Below, one piece after another: positions 25,426 through 33,194 of a DNA stretch of 64,000 nt. Each line of letters starts with the position of its first letter. The first letter of the stretch is position 1. A program made the translations under genes and the position numbers. This DNA comes from Arthrobacter zhaoxinii (GTDB lineage Bacteria > Actinomycetota > Actinomycetes > Actinomycetales > Micrococcaceae): positions 45,317 to 109,316 of the forward strand of contig NZ_JANFLT010000008.1 of the NCBI RefSeq assembly GCF_024385505.1, written 5' to 3'. A model generated the notes under the pieces. The model ran no database searches. It was not told the origin of the DNA and saw nothing but the letters and a program-made list of their open reading frames with translations.

Positions 25426-26430
25426 ATGTCGATGCTAACGGGCAGGGAGATAGCGCGGCTGGCGGGCGTGTCGCAAGCCACGGTGTCGCGCGTCGTGCAG
25501 GGCTCAACGCGCGTGAGCGAAGAGAACCGCCGCCGGGTTGAAGAAGCCATGGCCAAATACGGATACGTGCCCAACGCGCAGGCGCGTGCCATGCGCACCC
25601 AGCGCTCGGGGACGATCGGCGTCATCGTAGGTGAATTCACCAACCCCTGGTATCCCGTGATGATGTATGCGCTGGCCCGGGAGATCAACCACGCTGACCT
25701 CCGTATCAACTTCTGGGTATCCGACGGCGGGAACAGCGAACAGGCAGCGATCGAGGCAATCCGTTCAAAGCAGATCGACGGACTGATCTTCACGACCGCA
25801 ACGCGTGAGTCGCCGGCGTTGCGCACCGCCCTTGAGCTGGGCCTTCCCGTTGTGCTCGTCAACCGAAGTCTTGAGGAGATCACAAGCGACCAGGTGGTTG
25901 GCGACAATACCGGCGGTGGGGCGTCGATCGCGACCCACTTCCTGACCCACGGGCGTACCAGCGTCGCCGTTGTCGGTGGTGGTCCATGGGTCAGCACGGG
26001 GCGGGAACGGCGTCAGGGATTCCTCGACGTTTTCGCCGATGCCGGAATCCACATCCCGCCTGACCGCACCCCCGAAACGAAATTCAGCCATCAGGCAGGC
26101 CTCGACGCCGGACGGCTGCTGCTGGCAGATGACCCGCCCGATGCGATCTTCTGCGCCACTGACATCATCGCGTTTGGCGTGATCGACGCAGCAAAAGAGC
26201 GTGGTCTGCGGGTGCCCGAAGATCTCTGGGTCGCAGGCTACGACGATATCCCGATGTCGGCCTGGAAAGTTCTTGACCTGACGACGGTACGCCAACCGAT
26301 AGACGAGATGGCCAAACTGGCGCTCCGGAACCTCCTCACCCGAATCGACAATCCCAAGGCCGAGGTTGAACAAAAACGTTTCCCCACGGAACTTGTGTTA
26401 AGAGGGTCCACGGGGAACACGCCGATGTGA
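25426..26430 (+). CDS. LacI family transcriptional regulator
   Basis: The 334-residue product has an N-terminal LacI helix-turn-helix (LTGREIARLAGVSQATVSRVVQG, about residues 4-26) with hinge region VPNAQARAMR, and a periplasmic-binding-protein-like effector domain (GTIGVIVGEFTNPWYPVMM, DGLIFTTA, VAGYDDIPMSAW). It should bind a small effector and release DNA, or bind with co-repressor. GGGAGGGGAGGAG precedes two possible ATG starts (25426 and 25432). It lies downstream of the carboxylase operon, 178 bp from it, separated by tandem hairpins. The operators at 21738-21773 fit this family. Its stop abuts the CHY gene. Confidence 0.86.
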   Translation: MSMLTGREIARLAGVSQATVSRVVQGSTRVSEENRRRVEEAMAKYGYVPNAQARAMRTQRSGTIGVIVGEFTNPWYPVMMYALAREINHADLRINFWVSDGGNSEQAAIEAIRSKQIDGLIFTTATRESPALRTALELGLPVVLVNRSLEEITSDQVVGDNTGGGASIATHFLTHGRTSVAVVGGGPWVSTGRERRQGFLDVFADAGIHIPPDRTPETKFSHQAGLDAGRLLLADDPPDAIFCATDIIAFGVIDAAKERGLRVPEDLWVAGYDDIPMSAWKVLDLTTVRQPIDEMAKLALRNLLTRIDNPKAEVEQKRFPTELVLRGSTGNTPM

Positions 26431-26480
26431 GCGCTGCCCCTTGGCCCAGGAGAAACCTCAATGAAACGAGTCGGGGAAAG

Positions 26481-26810
26481 ATGATGGTGCAACGAATTCT
26501 GGGGAGCCCCGTCGATGACCAAACGCGGTGTATCCACTACCGCACACCGCTGGACGTCGTCGCGATCAAGTTCCGCTGCTGCCGCCAGTACTACCCCTGC
26601 CATCTCTGCCATCAGGAGAGTGCGGAACATGCGGCGGCGATGTGGCCGGCTGATGAGCACGACGCCGCGGCCGTCCTCTGCGGGGTCTGCAAGACCGAGC
26701 TCACCATCCGCAACTACCTGAAGGTGGACGGCTGCCCGCGGTGCGGAGCACCGTTCAATCCGGGATGCCGCCTGCATTCCCACCTGTATTTCACTACGGA
26801 GACTCACTAG
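26481..26810 (+). CDS. CHY-type zinc finger protein
   Basis: The 109-residue protein is almost entirely a CHY zinc finger: CIHYRTPLDVVAIKFRCC, YPCHLCHQES, LCGVCKTELTI and CPRCGAPFNPGCRLH. About eight to ten Cys/His residues are positioned to bind two or three zincs. Function in bacteria is unknown; eukaryotic homologues act in metal handling or redox-linked protein turnover. Start is uncertain: ATG at 26481 or 26484 (GGGGAAAG upstream), or GTG at 26427 overlapping the LacI stop. The BioM gene starts 13 bases after its stop, so it is likely co-transcribed with the biotin transporter. Confidence 0.78.
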   Translation: MMVQRILGSPVDDQTRCIHYRTPLDVVAIKFRCCRQYYPCHLCHQESAEHAAAMWPADEHDAAAVLCGVCKTELTIRNYLKVDGCPRCGAPFNPGCRLHSHLYFTTETH

Positions 26811-26823
26811 GAGAACCCACAAG

Positions 26824-27573
26824 GTGTTCAAGCATTCACTCCCGACGGCGTCGCACCGCGACCAAACCGGAGGGACTTCAGCGCCACGGCACCCGAGCAT
26901 CCGGCTGACGAATGTCGCGGTAACGCGGGAAGGCGTCGACGTGCTCCGGGACGTGGACTTATCCCTGGATGAGCACCGCATCGCCGTCATCGGGCTCAAC
27001 GGCTCGGGCAAGTCCACCCTGGTCCGCCTGCTCAACGGGCTCCTGCTGCCTACCCGCGGCACTGTCCAGGTGGACGGGCTCTCCACCGCGAAGGCCGCCA
27101 AGCTCATCCGGCGCCGGGTGGGCTTCGTGTTCCAGAACCCGGAAAACCAGATCGTGATGCCTATCGTGTTTGAGGACCTCGCCTTCGGGGCGAAGAACCT
27201 GGGTGTGGGCGGAGCCGAGCTGACGGCGCGGGTAGATACAGTCCTGGAGCGGCTGGGCATAAGCCACCTGCGGGACCGGGAGTCCCACGCCCTGTCCGGG
27301 GGTGAGAAGCAGCTGGTGGCTCTGGCCTCCGTGATGGTCATGGAGCCGGACACCATCGTCTTCGACGAGCCCACCACCATGCTGGACCGGCGCAACCGGC
27401 GCCGGCTGCAGTCCACCATCGATGGCCTGGACCAGCGGGCGATCGTGGTGACCCATGACCTCGATCTCGTTGTCGGCTACCAGAGGGTTCTGGTCGTCCA
27501 CGAGGGTCGGATCGCCTTCGACGGCGCCCCCGCCGAAGCCGTGGAGTTCTACTGCGGGATCAGTGACCGATGA
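26824..27573 (+). CDS. bioM: Biotin ECF transporter ATPase BioM
   Basis: A 249-residue ABC ATPase: Walker A GLNGSGKST near residue 58, FVFQNPENQIVMP Q-loop typical of ECF (energy-coupling factor) ATPases, signature LSGGEKQ, Walker B TIVFDEPTTMLD and the switch VTHDLD. GTG start with AGGAGA upstream. It overlaps the bioN gene by four bases (ATGA). With BioN and the substrate-binding BioY it should form a BioMNY biotin importer. The ATPase faces the cytoplasm and drives uptake. The nearby biotin-dependent carboxylase operon makes a dedicated biotin supply sensible. Confidence 0.86.
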   Translation: MFKHSLPTASHRDQTGGTSAPRHPSIRLTNVAVTREGVDVLRDVDLSLDEHRIAVIGLNGSGKSTLVRLLNGLLLPTRGTVQVDGLSTAKAAKLIRRRVGFVFQNPENQIVMPIVFEDLAFGAKNLGVGGAELTARVDTVLERLGISHLRDRESHALSGGEKQLVALASVMVMEPDTIVFDEPTTMLDRRNRRRLQSTIDGLDQRAIVVTHDLDLVVGYQRVLVVHEGRIAFDGAPAEAVEFYCGISDR

Positions 27574-28190
27574 CCAGGCCCAGCGGCCCGCTGACCCGGA
27601 TCCCGTCCGGCTGGAAGTTCGGCTTCCTGTTCGCCGCCAGTCTCGGCATCTATGCCGTGACCGATCTGGCCGTCCAACTCGCGATCTTCGGCCTGGCCAT
27701 GGCCACCGCCTTGGCGACCCGGACCCCGTTCGTCCGCCTGGCGCGGCTGCTGGCAGGGCTGGTGCTGATCGTCGGGATCGTGTTCCTGACGCTGGGGCTC
27801 AGCACGAACTGGGAGGCCGCGGCGGTCTCATCCCTGCGACTGCTCAGCCTGTGCCTGTTCGCCTGGGCGGTGAGCCTGAGCACCACCTTCGGCGAGATGC
27901 TCGCCCTGTTCGAGCGGGTGCTGGCACCGACCCGGCGCCTGGGGCTGAACCCGGCCCAGATGAGCCTGGCCCTGTCGATGACGATCCGGTTCATTCCGCA
28001 GATCCACACCCAGTACCTCGAGGTCCGGGAAGCGCAGTTCGCCCGCGGTCTGCACCATAGCCCGGTGGCAGTACTGGTGCCCCTGCTCGTGCGCACGCTG
28101 GAATCGGCCCAGGAGACTGCCGCGGCCCTCGACGCCCGGTGCTACGATTCCCCGGCACCACCGCGACCCGCGTCCCCCCTGCACCGCTGA
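27570..28190 (+). CDS. bioN: Biotin ECF transporter transmembrane protein BioN
   Basis: The 206-residue protein is an ECF T-component: about five hydrophobic segments, with AFGLAMATALATRTPF region and the two cytoplasmic coupling helices, seen as TRRLGLNPAQMSLALSMTIRFIP and TQYLEVREAQFARGL (ARG motif), followed by VLVPLLVRTLESAQETAAALDARCYD. It couples ATPase and substrate-binding subunit. Start overlaps the bioM stop. The bioY gene follows after about 90-120 bp. Identification rests on position and the ARG-type helix pair. Confidence 0.82.
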   Translation: MTRPSGPLTRIPSGWKFGFLFAASLGIYAVTDLAVQLAIFGLAMATALATRTPFVRLARLLAGLVLIVGIVFLTLGLSTNWEAAAVSSLRLLSLCLFAWAVSLSTTFGEMLALFERVLAPTRRLGLNPAQMSLALSMTIRFIPQIHTQYLEVREAQFARGLHHSPVAVLVPLLVRTLESAQETAAALDARCYDSPAPPRPASPLHR

Positions 28191-28311
28191 CTCGCCCTAC
28201 CCCACCCTCTGTTCCTGCCCCCGCTAGCGAGCCGCTCCGCTCGTCCCCCACTCTCAGCCCGATCCAAAGGACCGCACGGCCATCGACACCTCACAGACCA
28301 CCCAGAACACC

Positions 28312-28872
28312 GTGCTCGTGGCCGTGTTCGCCGCCCTCATCGCTGCCCTGGGGCTCGTGCCGCCGCTCACGGTGGGGATTGTCCCGGTGCCCATCACCCT
28401 TCAAACCCTCGGGGTGATGCTCGCCGGTTCGCTGCTCGGACCCATCCGCGGGATGCTCTCCGTGGTTGTCCTGCACACTCTGGTGCTGGCCGGTCTTCCG
28501 CTGCTGGCCGGCGGGAAGGGCGGGCTCGGGGTGTTTCTGGGCCCTACCGGCGGCTACTTAGTGGGCTGGATCCCCGCGGCCCTGGTCGTAGGGGTGCTGG
28601 TGAAGTACTGGGCGATCCGGCGCACCGGCCGCGCCGCCCGTTTCAGCGCAGTGCTGCTGAGCGTGATCGGGGGCGGCATCCTGGTCATCTACGCCTTCGG
28701 CGTGCCGTGGACGGCACTGGTCACGGGACTGCCGCTGTCCACCTCCGCTCTGGGCGTCCTCCTCTTCATCCCCGGCGACCTGCTCAAGGCAGTCGTTGCG
28801 ACGTTGGCCGCGATCAACGTCCACCGCAGCTACCGCCGCCTCCTAGGCGGGGTGCGGACGGCTGCCCGCTGA
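28312..28872 (+). CDS. bioY: Biotin transporter substrate-binding protein BioY
   Basis: The 186-residue S-component has about six membrane helices and the BioY signatures VPVPITLQTLGVMLAG and LGVFLGPTGGYLVGWIPAA, with the FIPGDLLKAVVA C-terminal block. It binds biotin in the membrane. The GTG at 28312 is the first canonical start, but it has no ribosome binding site. AAAGGA at 28266-28271 lies before an in-frame ATC codon at 28282, where the reading frame (Ile-Asp-Thr-Ser-Gln) already looks coding. A non-canonical start, or a sequence error, is therefore possible. It completes bioMNY. Family call is firm, start is not. Confidence 0.84.
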   Translation: MLVAVFAALIAALGLVPPLTVGIVPVPITLQTLGVMLAGSLLGPIRGMLSVVVLHTLVLAGLPLLAGGKGGLGVFLGPTGGYLVGWIPAALVVGVLVKYWAIRRTGRAARFSAVLLSVIGGGILVIYAFGVPWTALVTGLPLSTSALGVLLFIPGDLLKAVVATLAAINVHRSYRRLLGGVRTAAR

Positions 28873-29030
28873 CACCCGGGCGGAGCAGCCCGGTGGGCCG
28901 AGTCTGCCGGCTGCCGATCGCGTGGCTCGGGATGTGCGAGGCGATTGCGGGCAAGAGAGACAGCTAAATCATTAACTTGGCCCGGATGCATTTCACCGCT
29001 GGATAAGTCCGTCAGAGTTCCAGTTCTCCG

Positions 29031-30749
29031 TCAGAGCAGCTGGCGCGCGTTCGCCTTTGCGAGATCGATGAGCTCGCGGCCGTTCCCGGCGAGCACTGTG
29101 CGCATCGCGTAGACCGCAAAGCCCGTGGCCTGCTTCGCGTCGATCTTCGGCGGCATTGAGAGTTCCTGGCGCTCCACCGCGACGGAGACGAGCGCGGGGC
29201 CGTCGTACGCGAATGCCCGGCGCAGGGCGCCCTCAAGGTCCTCCGGGCGCGTCACGCTCTCGCCGTGCATCCCCACCGCCTGCGCAACCGCACCGAAGTC
29301 CGGGTTCTCGAGCCCGGTGCCGAAGTTGACGATGCCCGCGGCCTTCATCTCCACCTCGACGAAGCTGAGCGCCGCGTTGTCGAACACGACGATCTTCATC
29401 GGCAGCCGATGCTGCACCACCGTCAGCAGCTCGCCGAGCATCATCGCCAGGCCGCCGTCCCCGGCGAGAACCACGACCTGCCGGTTCCGGTCCACCGCCT
29501 GGGCGCCCATGCCGAGCGGGGTGGCCGCCGCCATGGTGCCGTGCCAGAAGGAGCCGATCAGCCGCCGTCGTGCGCCGATGTGCAGGTGCCGGGACGCCCA
29601 GATGACCGGAGTGCCGACGTCGGGCAGGAAGACCGCGTCGTCGTCGGCGAGTTCGTCGATGAGGTGGGCGAGGTGCTGCGGATGGATGGTGCCCGGGCCC
29701 TGCTTCTCGAGGTCGTCGAGCTGTGCGCGGGTGCGGCGGTAGTGGTCCAGGGACTTCTCGAGGTGGGTGCGGTTCGACTTCCGCTCGAGCAGCAGCAGCA
29801 GCGCCGCCGCCGTCGCGCGCACCCCGCCGACCATGCCCTGGGTGAGCGGCACGCGGCGGCCGAGCTGCTCGCCCCGGATGTCGACCTGCAGGATCTTGGC
29901 CTTCTTCGGATAGAACTGCTGGTACGGGAAGTCGGTGCCGAGCATCAGCAGCGCGTCGCAGTCCTCCATCGCCCGGTATCCCGACGCGAAGCCGAGGAGC
30001 CCGGTCATGCCGACGTCGAACGGGTTGTCGTGTTCGATGAATTCCTTGCCGCGGAGCGCATGCACAATCGGCGCTCCCAGCGCGTCGGCGAGGGCGAGGA
30101 CCTCCTCGCGCGCCCCTTCCACGCCGGCGCCCGCGAGGATCGTCACCTTCTCGCAGGAGTTCAGCGTGGCGGCTGCCTCCTGCAGCTCCGCCTGCGAGGG
30201 CACGGTGACCGGGTCGGTGCGGCGGACCGTGAAGACGCGCTCGTCGACGGCGTCTTCCAGGGCGGTGTCGCCGGCCATCACGAGCACGGCGACGCCCCGC
30301 TTCTCGATGGCCGTCCGCATCGCGATCTCCAGCAGCCGCGGCATCTGCTCAGGGCTCAGGACCATCTCGCAGAAGACCGTACAGTCGCGGAACAGCTCGG
30401 TGGGGCGGGTCTCCTGGAAGTACTGGCTGCCGATCTCGTCGGACGGGATATGCGAGGCGATTGCGAGCACGGGAACCCGGCTTCGGTGCGCGTCGTAGAG
30501 CCCGTTGATGAGGTGCATGTTGCCGGGGCCGCAGCTGCCCGCGCATACCGCGAGCTCGCCCGTAAGCGCCGCTTCCCCGGCAGCGGCGAACGCGGCCTCC
30601 TCCTCATGCCGGGTGAGCATCCACTCGATGCCCTTCTCCCGGCGGATGGCCTCGGTCACCGCGTTCAGGGAGTCGCCGGGAACTCCCCAGATCCGCTGGA
30701 TCCCATTGGCGGCGAGGTTGTGGACAACGGTCTCGGCGATCGTGGGCAT
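29031..30749 (-). CDS. poxB: Pyruvate dehydrogenase (quinone) / pyruvate oxidase PoxB
   Basis: A 572-residue thiamine-diphosphate enzyme of normal PoxB length. It has the N-terminal GIQRIWGVPGDSLNAV and RHEEEAAFAAAGEA with the catalytic glutamate, a central FAD-binding domain (VTILAGAGVEGAREEV), and the ThDP motif GDGGLAMMLGELLTVVQHRLP...NAALSFV. The C-terminal segment resembles PoxB's membrane-association region. It should convert pyruvate to acetate and CO2, passing electrons to quinones. It is monocistronic; a downstream gene on the same strand is absent, and upstream lies a decayed gene region. Confidence 0.88.
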   Translation of the reverse strand: MPTIAETVVHNLAANGIQRIWGVPGDSLNAVTEAIRREKGIEWMLTRHEEEAAFAAAGEAALTGELAVCAGSCGPGNMHLINGLYDAHRSRVPVLAIASHIPSDEIGSQYFQETRPTELFRDCTVFCEMVLSPEQMPRLLEIAMRTAIEKRGVAVLVMAGDTALEDAVDERVFTVRRTDPVTVPSQAELQEAAATLNSCEKVTILAGAGVEGAREEVLALADALGAPIVHALRGKEFIEHDNPFDVGMTGLLGFASGYRAMEDCDALLMLGTDFPYQQFYPKKAKILQVDIRGEQLGRRVPLTQGMVGGVRATAAALLLLLERKSNRTHLEKSLDHYRRTRAQLDDLEKQGPGTIHPQHLAHLIDELADDDAVFLPDVGTPVIWASRHLHIGARRRLIGSFWHGTMAAATPLGMGAQAVDRNRQVVVLAGDGGLAMMLGELLTVVQHRLPMKIVVFDNAALSFVEVEMKAAGIVNFGTGLENPDFGAVAQAVGMHGESVTRPEDLEGALRRAFAYDGPALVSVAVERQELSMPPKIDAKQATGFAVYAMRTVLAGNGRELIDLAKANARQLL

Positions 30750-30837
30750 GCTGCTCCTCAGGTCGGCGCGTGCGGATGGCCGTCAGTCTAGGCGGCGGGA
30801 TCGGGTGGGGCTAGAGGCGGGGCGGGTGCGTGCTTGT

Positions 30838-31323
30838 GCCGCGCCGGCGTGGTGAGCCTGGGCTGGGGACCGACGACGGCGCAGGTGGTCATCGAGGCCT
30901 ACCCACTTGAGGAGGTGGATGAGGACGACGACGGCGTCCACCCTTCCTGGGCGGCGACGCCGCCGGGGTCCACGAACCCGTCGCCGGCGTATTTGGGATT
31001 TTCCCTTCGGGTGCCTCCCTACGGGTGCCTGGCGCGCCGGAAGGTGGTTGGCCGTCTACCGAGTGGCGGAGGCGCTGGGCTGGAACAATGTGCCGCGCGC
31101 CTGACTGTGCGACGGACCATTCGGCGAGGGAATGGTCCAGCTCGGGCACGAGATAAACCCGGAGCAGACCACGGTGGACCTGGTGCTGGACGACGCGGTA
31201 CCTGATACCTGCTGGGAGGAGGTCTTCCGAGGCCAGGACGAAACCGGGCGGATTGTCTCCCTCATCCACCAGGACACCCCAGTGCTGCGGTCGGGGACGA
31301 TACGGCTGACTACGTCTGGTTAA
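30838..31323 (+). pseudogene. Degraded DUF3090-SCO1664 fragment (left flank of defence region)
   Basis: Bases about 30844-30938 closely match the functional DUF3090 gene (RAGVVSLGWGPTTAQVVIEAYP then EEVDEDDDG). The sequence then jumps into SCO1664, skipping DUF3090's end and SCO1664's start: frame +1 reads WDFPFGCLP, VYRVAEALGWNNVPRA, then a TGA stop in place of a Trp codon, and continues as DGPFGEGMVQLGHEINPEQ and RGQDETGRIVSLIHQDTPVLR before running out near 31300. At least one stop and an internal deletion mark it as non-functional. The intact copies are at 16597-17924. Confidence 0.82.
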
Positions 31324-31387
31324 GCCTGTGCCCTTGAGTCCACCATGGAGGACCACGTAATCTCAATTACTTAGCGAGAGGAGAATA

Positions 31388-31786
31388 GTGCCCACCGTAT
31401 CGAATGTATTTTTCGTACCGGACTTGGGGGATGAAACAGCAGAGCAAAAGCTGCGTATCGGCCTCCAGGAATTAGGACTCGTGCCCAAAGCGTCCAATCT
31501 TGGGGGTTTCCCTGACCTAGAACTTGTGAATTTTCTGTATCTCTCCCTCGGGGTGTTGGCCAAGGACGTCGTAGCCGGAATGGCCACTGATGTCGTCAAG
31601 GCGTCTCTAACAAAAGCCGCTTCGTGGGTCCGTGGTAACAAGCGGCAGGAACCTTCCACGGTGGATTACGCCGCTGAGGTCCACATGTACCACTCCGAAA
31701 CAGGTGATTATTTGGGATGCGCACGCGTGATCTTTCCTCCTGAAGGCCCTCCCCGGATAATCTCTGATCCCGGACCAAGCCTGTAG
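31388..31786 (+). CDS. Hypothetical protein at the left edge of the defence region
   Basis: This 132-residue protein is not recognised. It starts with GTG preceded by GAGAGGAG. A hydrophobic stretch around residues 48-68 (LVNFLYLSLGVLAKDVVAGMA) could be a single membrane helix or a buried helix; the C-terminal half is hydrophilic and beta-rich (YAAEVHMYHSETGDYLGCARVIFPPEGPP). Base composition is lower in GC than the flanking core genes, like the genes that follow. It could be an effector or accessory of the defence island; nothing in the sequence shows that. Confidence 0.5.
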   Translation: MPTVSNVFFVPDLGDETAEQKLRIGLQELGLVPKASNLGGFPDLELVNFLYLSLGVLAKDVVAGMATDVVKASLTKAASWVRGNKRQEPSTVDYAAEVHMYHSETGDYLGCARVIFPPEGPPRIISDPGPSL

Positions 31787-32409
31787 AAGTGAGGGGAACA
31801 GACCAACTCTCGTTCAGCTCATCGGGCTGAGCCATGCAGATCACAATGACGATCATGTTCTCGTCGTGCAGCTCACCCACCACTGTGAGCACAAGCAGCG
31901 GACAATACTGTGGGGTTAGATGGCGAATGTGGTGCCAAGGAACTCACGGGCATGACTCCGTTCACCAAGGGCAGTTGGTTTACCTGAGCCGGAAACTAGC
32001 GGAAGTGGTCACTGCCGCGGAGAGGGTAGACATCCCAACTAACAAACTAACTGTCGTAAGGTCAGCGGACGGGCCCTGCCGAGCTTTGGACTGCACCCCT
32101 CGAACGGATGACCGAAACGCAAGCGGTATTTGGCCGTCCTCCGAAAGTCTGCATTCTGCCCAATGCCCCCCATTTGATAAGAAGGATATTGTAACCACGG
32201 ACGCCGGAGAATTTTTGCGCAAGCTCCATACCCAAGGAGGAATTGCCCGCAATTACAACTCTGTTAGTCGGTTACCAAAATGACTCTTACAATGGTGGAA
32301 ATACCTGCTCGATGTACGACGCTGTCTCCCGCGAAAACTATGGATTGACGTGCTTGAATGAGCAAAAGTGTTGTGTTCCAGCTTCACAGCGTGGGACGGT
32401 CTGGAGGAT
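31787..32409. other. Unassigned region upstream of the HamA-like gene
   Basis: About 620 bp without a convincing gene. Forward frames include 31834-32283 (149 residues) and a short peptide (VQLIGLSHADHNDDHVLVV...) ended by TAG at 31917, neither recognised nor with a good start. An in-frame continuation after 32283 stops again at 32361. The pattern looks like decayed coding sequence or regulatory DNA of the defence genes. No repeats or palindromes stood out. Confidence 0.4.
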
Positions 32410-33194
32410 GTGAGGGTCGTGACCCTTTTCAATAATTGGTGCGCAAGCAGCGGACTGACCGCCATTGATGGCCACACGGTCAGCAAAGAGGTTGGCACGA
32501 TTACTTCGCAGGATGATGACGCGGGTATCGAACTCATCGCCACTAGGCTTCCCGAGGTGTACGCCGACACGACAGCTCTCGCACTTATTGCTGAGCGATA
32601 TGGGAAGCCGAATGTAGCTGCTTTTCTTCGTAACCGCCTGCCGACAAAGAAAAGCTCTCGATCCGGGGACATGGGCGAGATTCTCGCTACGGCATATCTC
32701 GCTGAGGAACACGGATACATCGTGGGACCAAGTCGGCTCATAGACCGAGACCACCAGGAGTGGGCCATGAGAGGCGACGACGTACTCGCGGCACGGGTCC
32801 ATGAGAACTCGAAGGTGCATATCGTGAGAGCGGAAGCGAAGAGTCGAGTCCGCCTCGGGAAAAAACAGTCGAGGAAGCCAGGGAAGGGCTAACGCGGAAT
32901 GATGAAATGCCGTCTCCACATTCGCTGTCGCAGTTCGCCCACCGGCTCTTAGCAAGTTCCCATCACGAAATCGGTGAGGCTGTGATCCATCTGCAGTTGA
33001 TAGAGGGAGTGAGACCAGATCGGGTTAGTCACCTCATGTTTTTGTTGACCAGTGGTGACCCTAGTTCTCACGTGGCTGCAGATCTCACCACATATGCTGG
33101 CGTTGTCCCCCAACTGACCATCACTCTCAACGTCCAGGATCACGAAAAGTTCATCAACGACACCTATGACAAGGTGGTCAGCGATGGCGCGTGA
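32410..33194 (+). pseudogene. hamA: HamA-like DUF1837 nuclease of a Hachiman-type system, split by a frameshift
   Basis: Two adjacent frames together give one DUF1837 protein of about 260 residues. The first (to the stop at 32892) holds RSGDMGEILATAYL, then MRGDDVLAAR and RAEAKSR, the D...ExK nuclease motifs of HamA. The family continues with an acidic, Ala-rich stretch and PSPHSLSQFAHRLL, which here is in the -1 frame, joined at a run of six A at 32860-32865 (reading GKK-TVEEAREGL). One missing A explains it. The second frame (own ATG 32907) runs to 33194 and overlaps the helicase start by 11 bp. Start before 32410 is uncertain. Disruption, sequencing error or slippage remain possible. HamA cuts DNA when released by HamB. 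Confidence 0.72.

Noticed and set aside
29265..30791. Frame of 508 codons opposite poxB
   Set aside because: Shadow of poxB with no domain signatures.
32860..32866. Programmed -1 frameshift in the HamA-like gene
   Set aside because: The in-frame codons are GGG AAA AAA CAG, so slippage would give a first-position mismatch in the P site; a canonical slippery heptamer in frame is absent. Kept only as a minor possibility.
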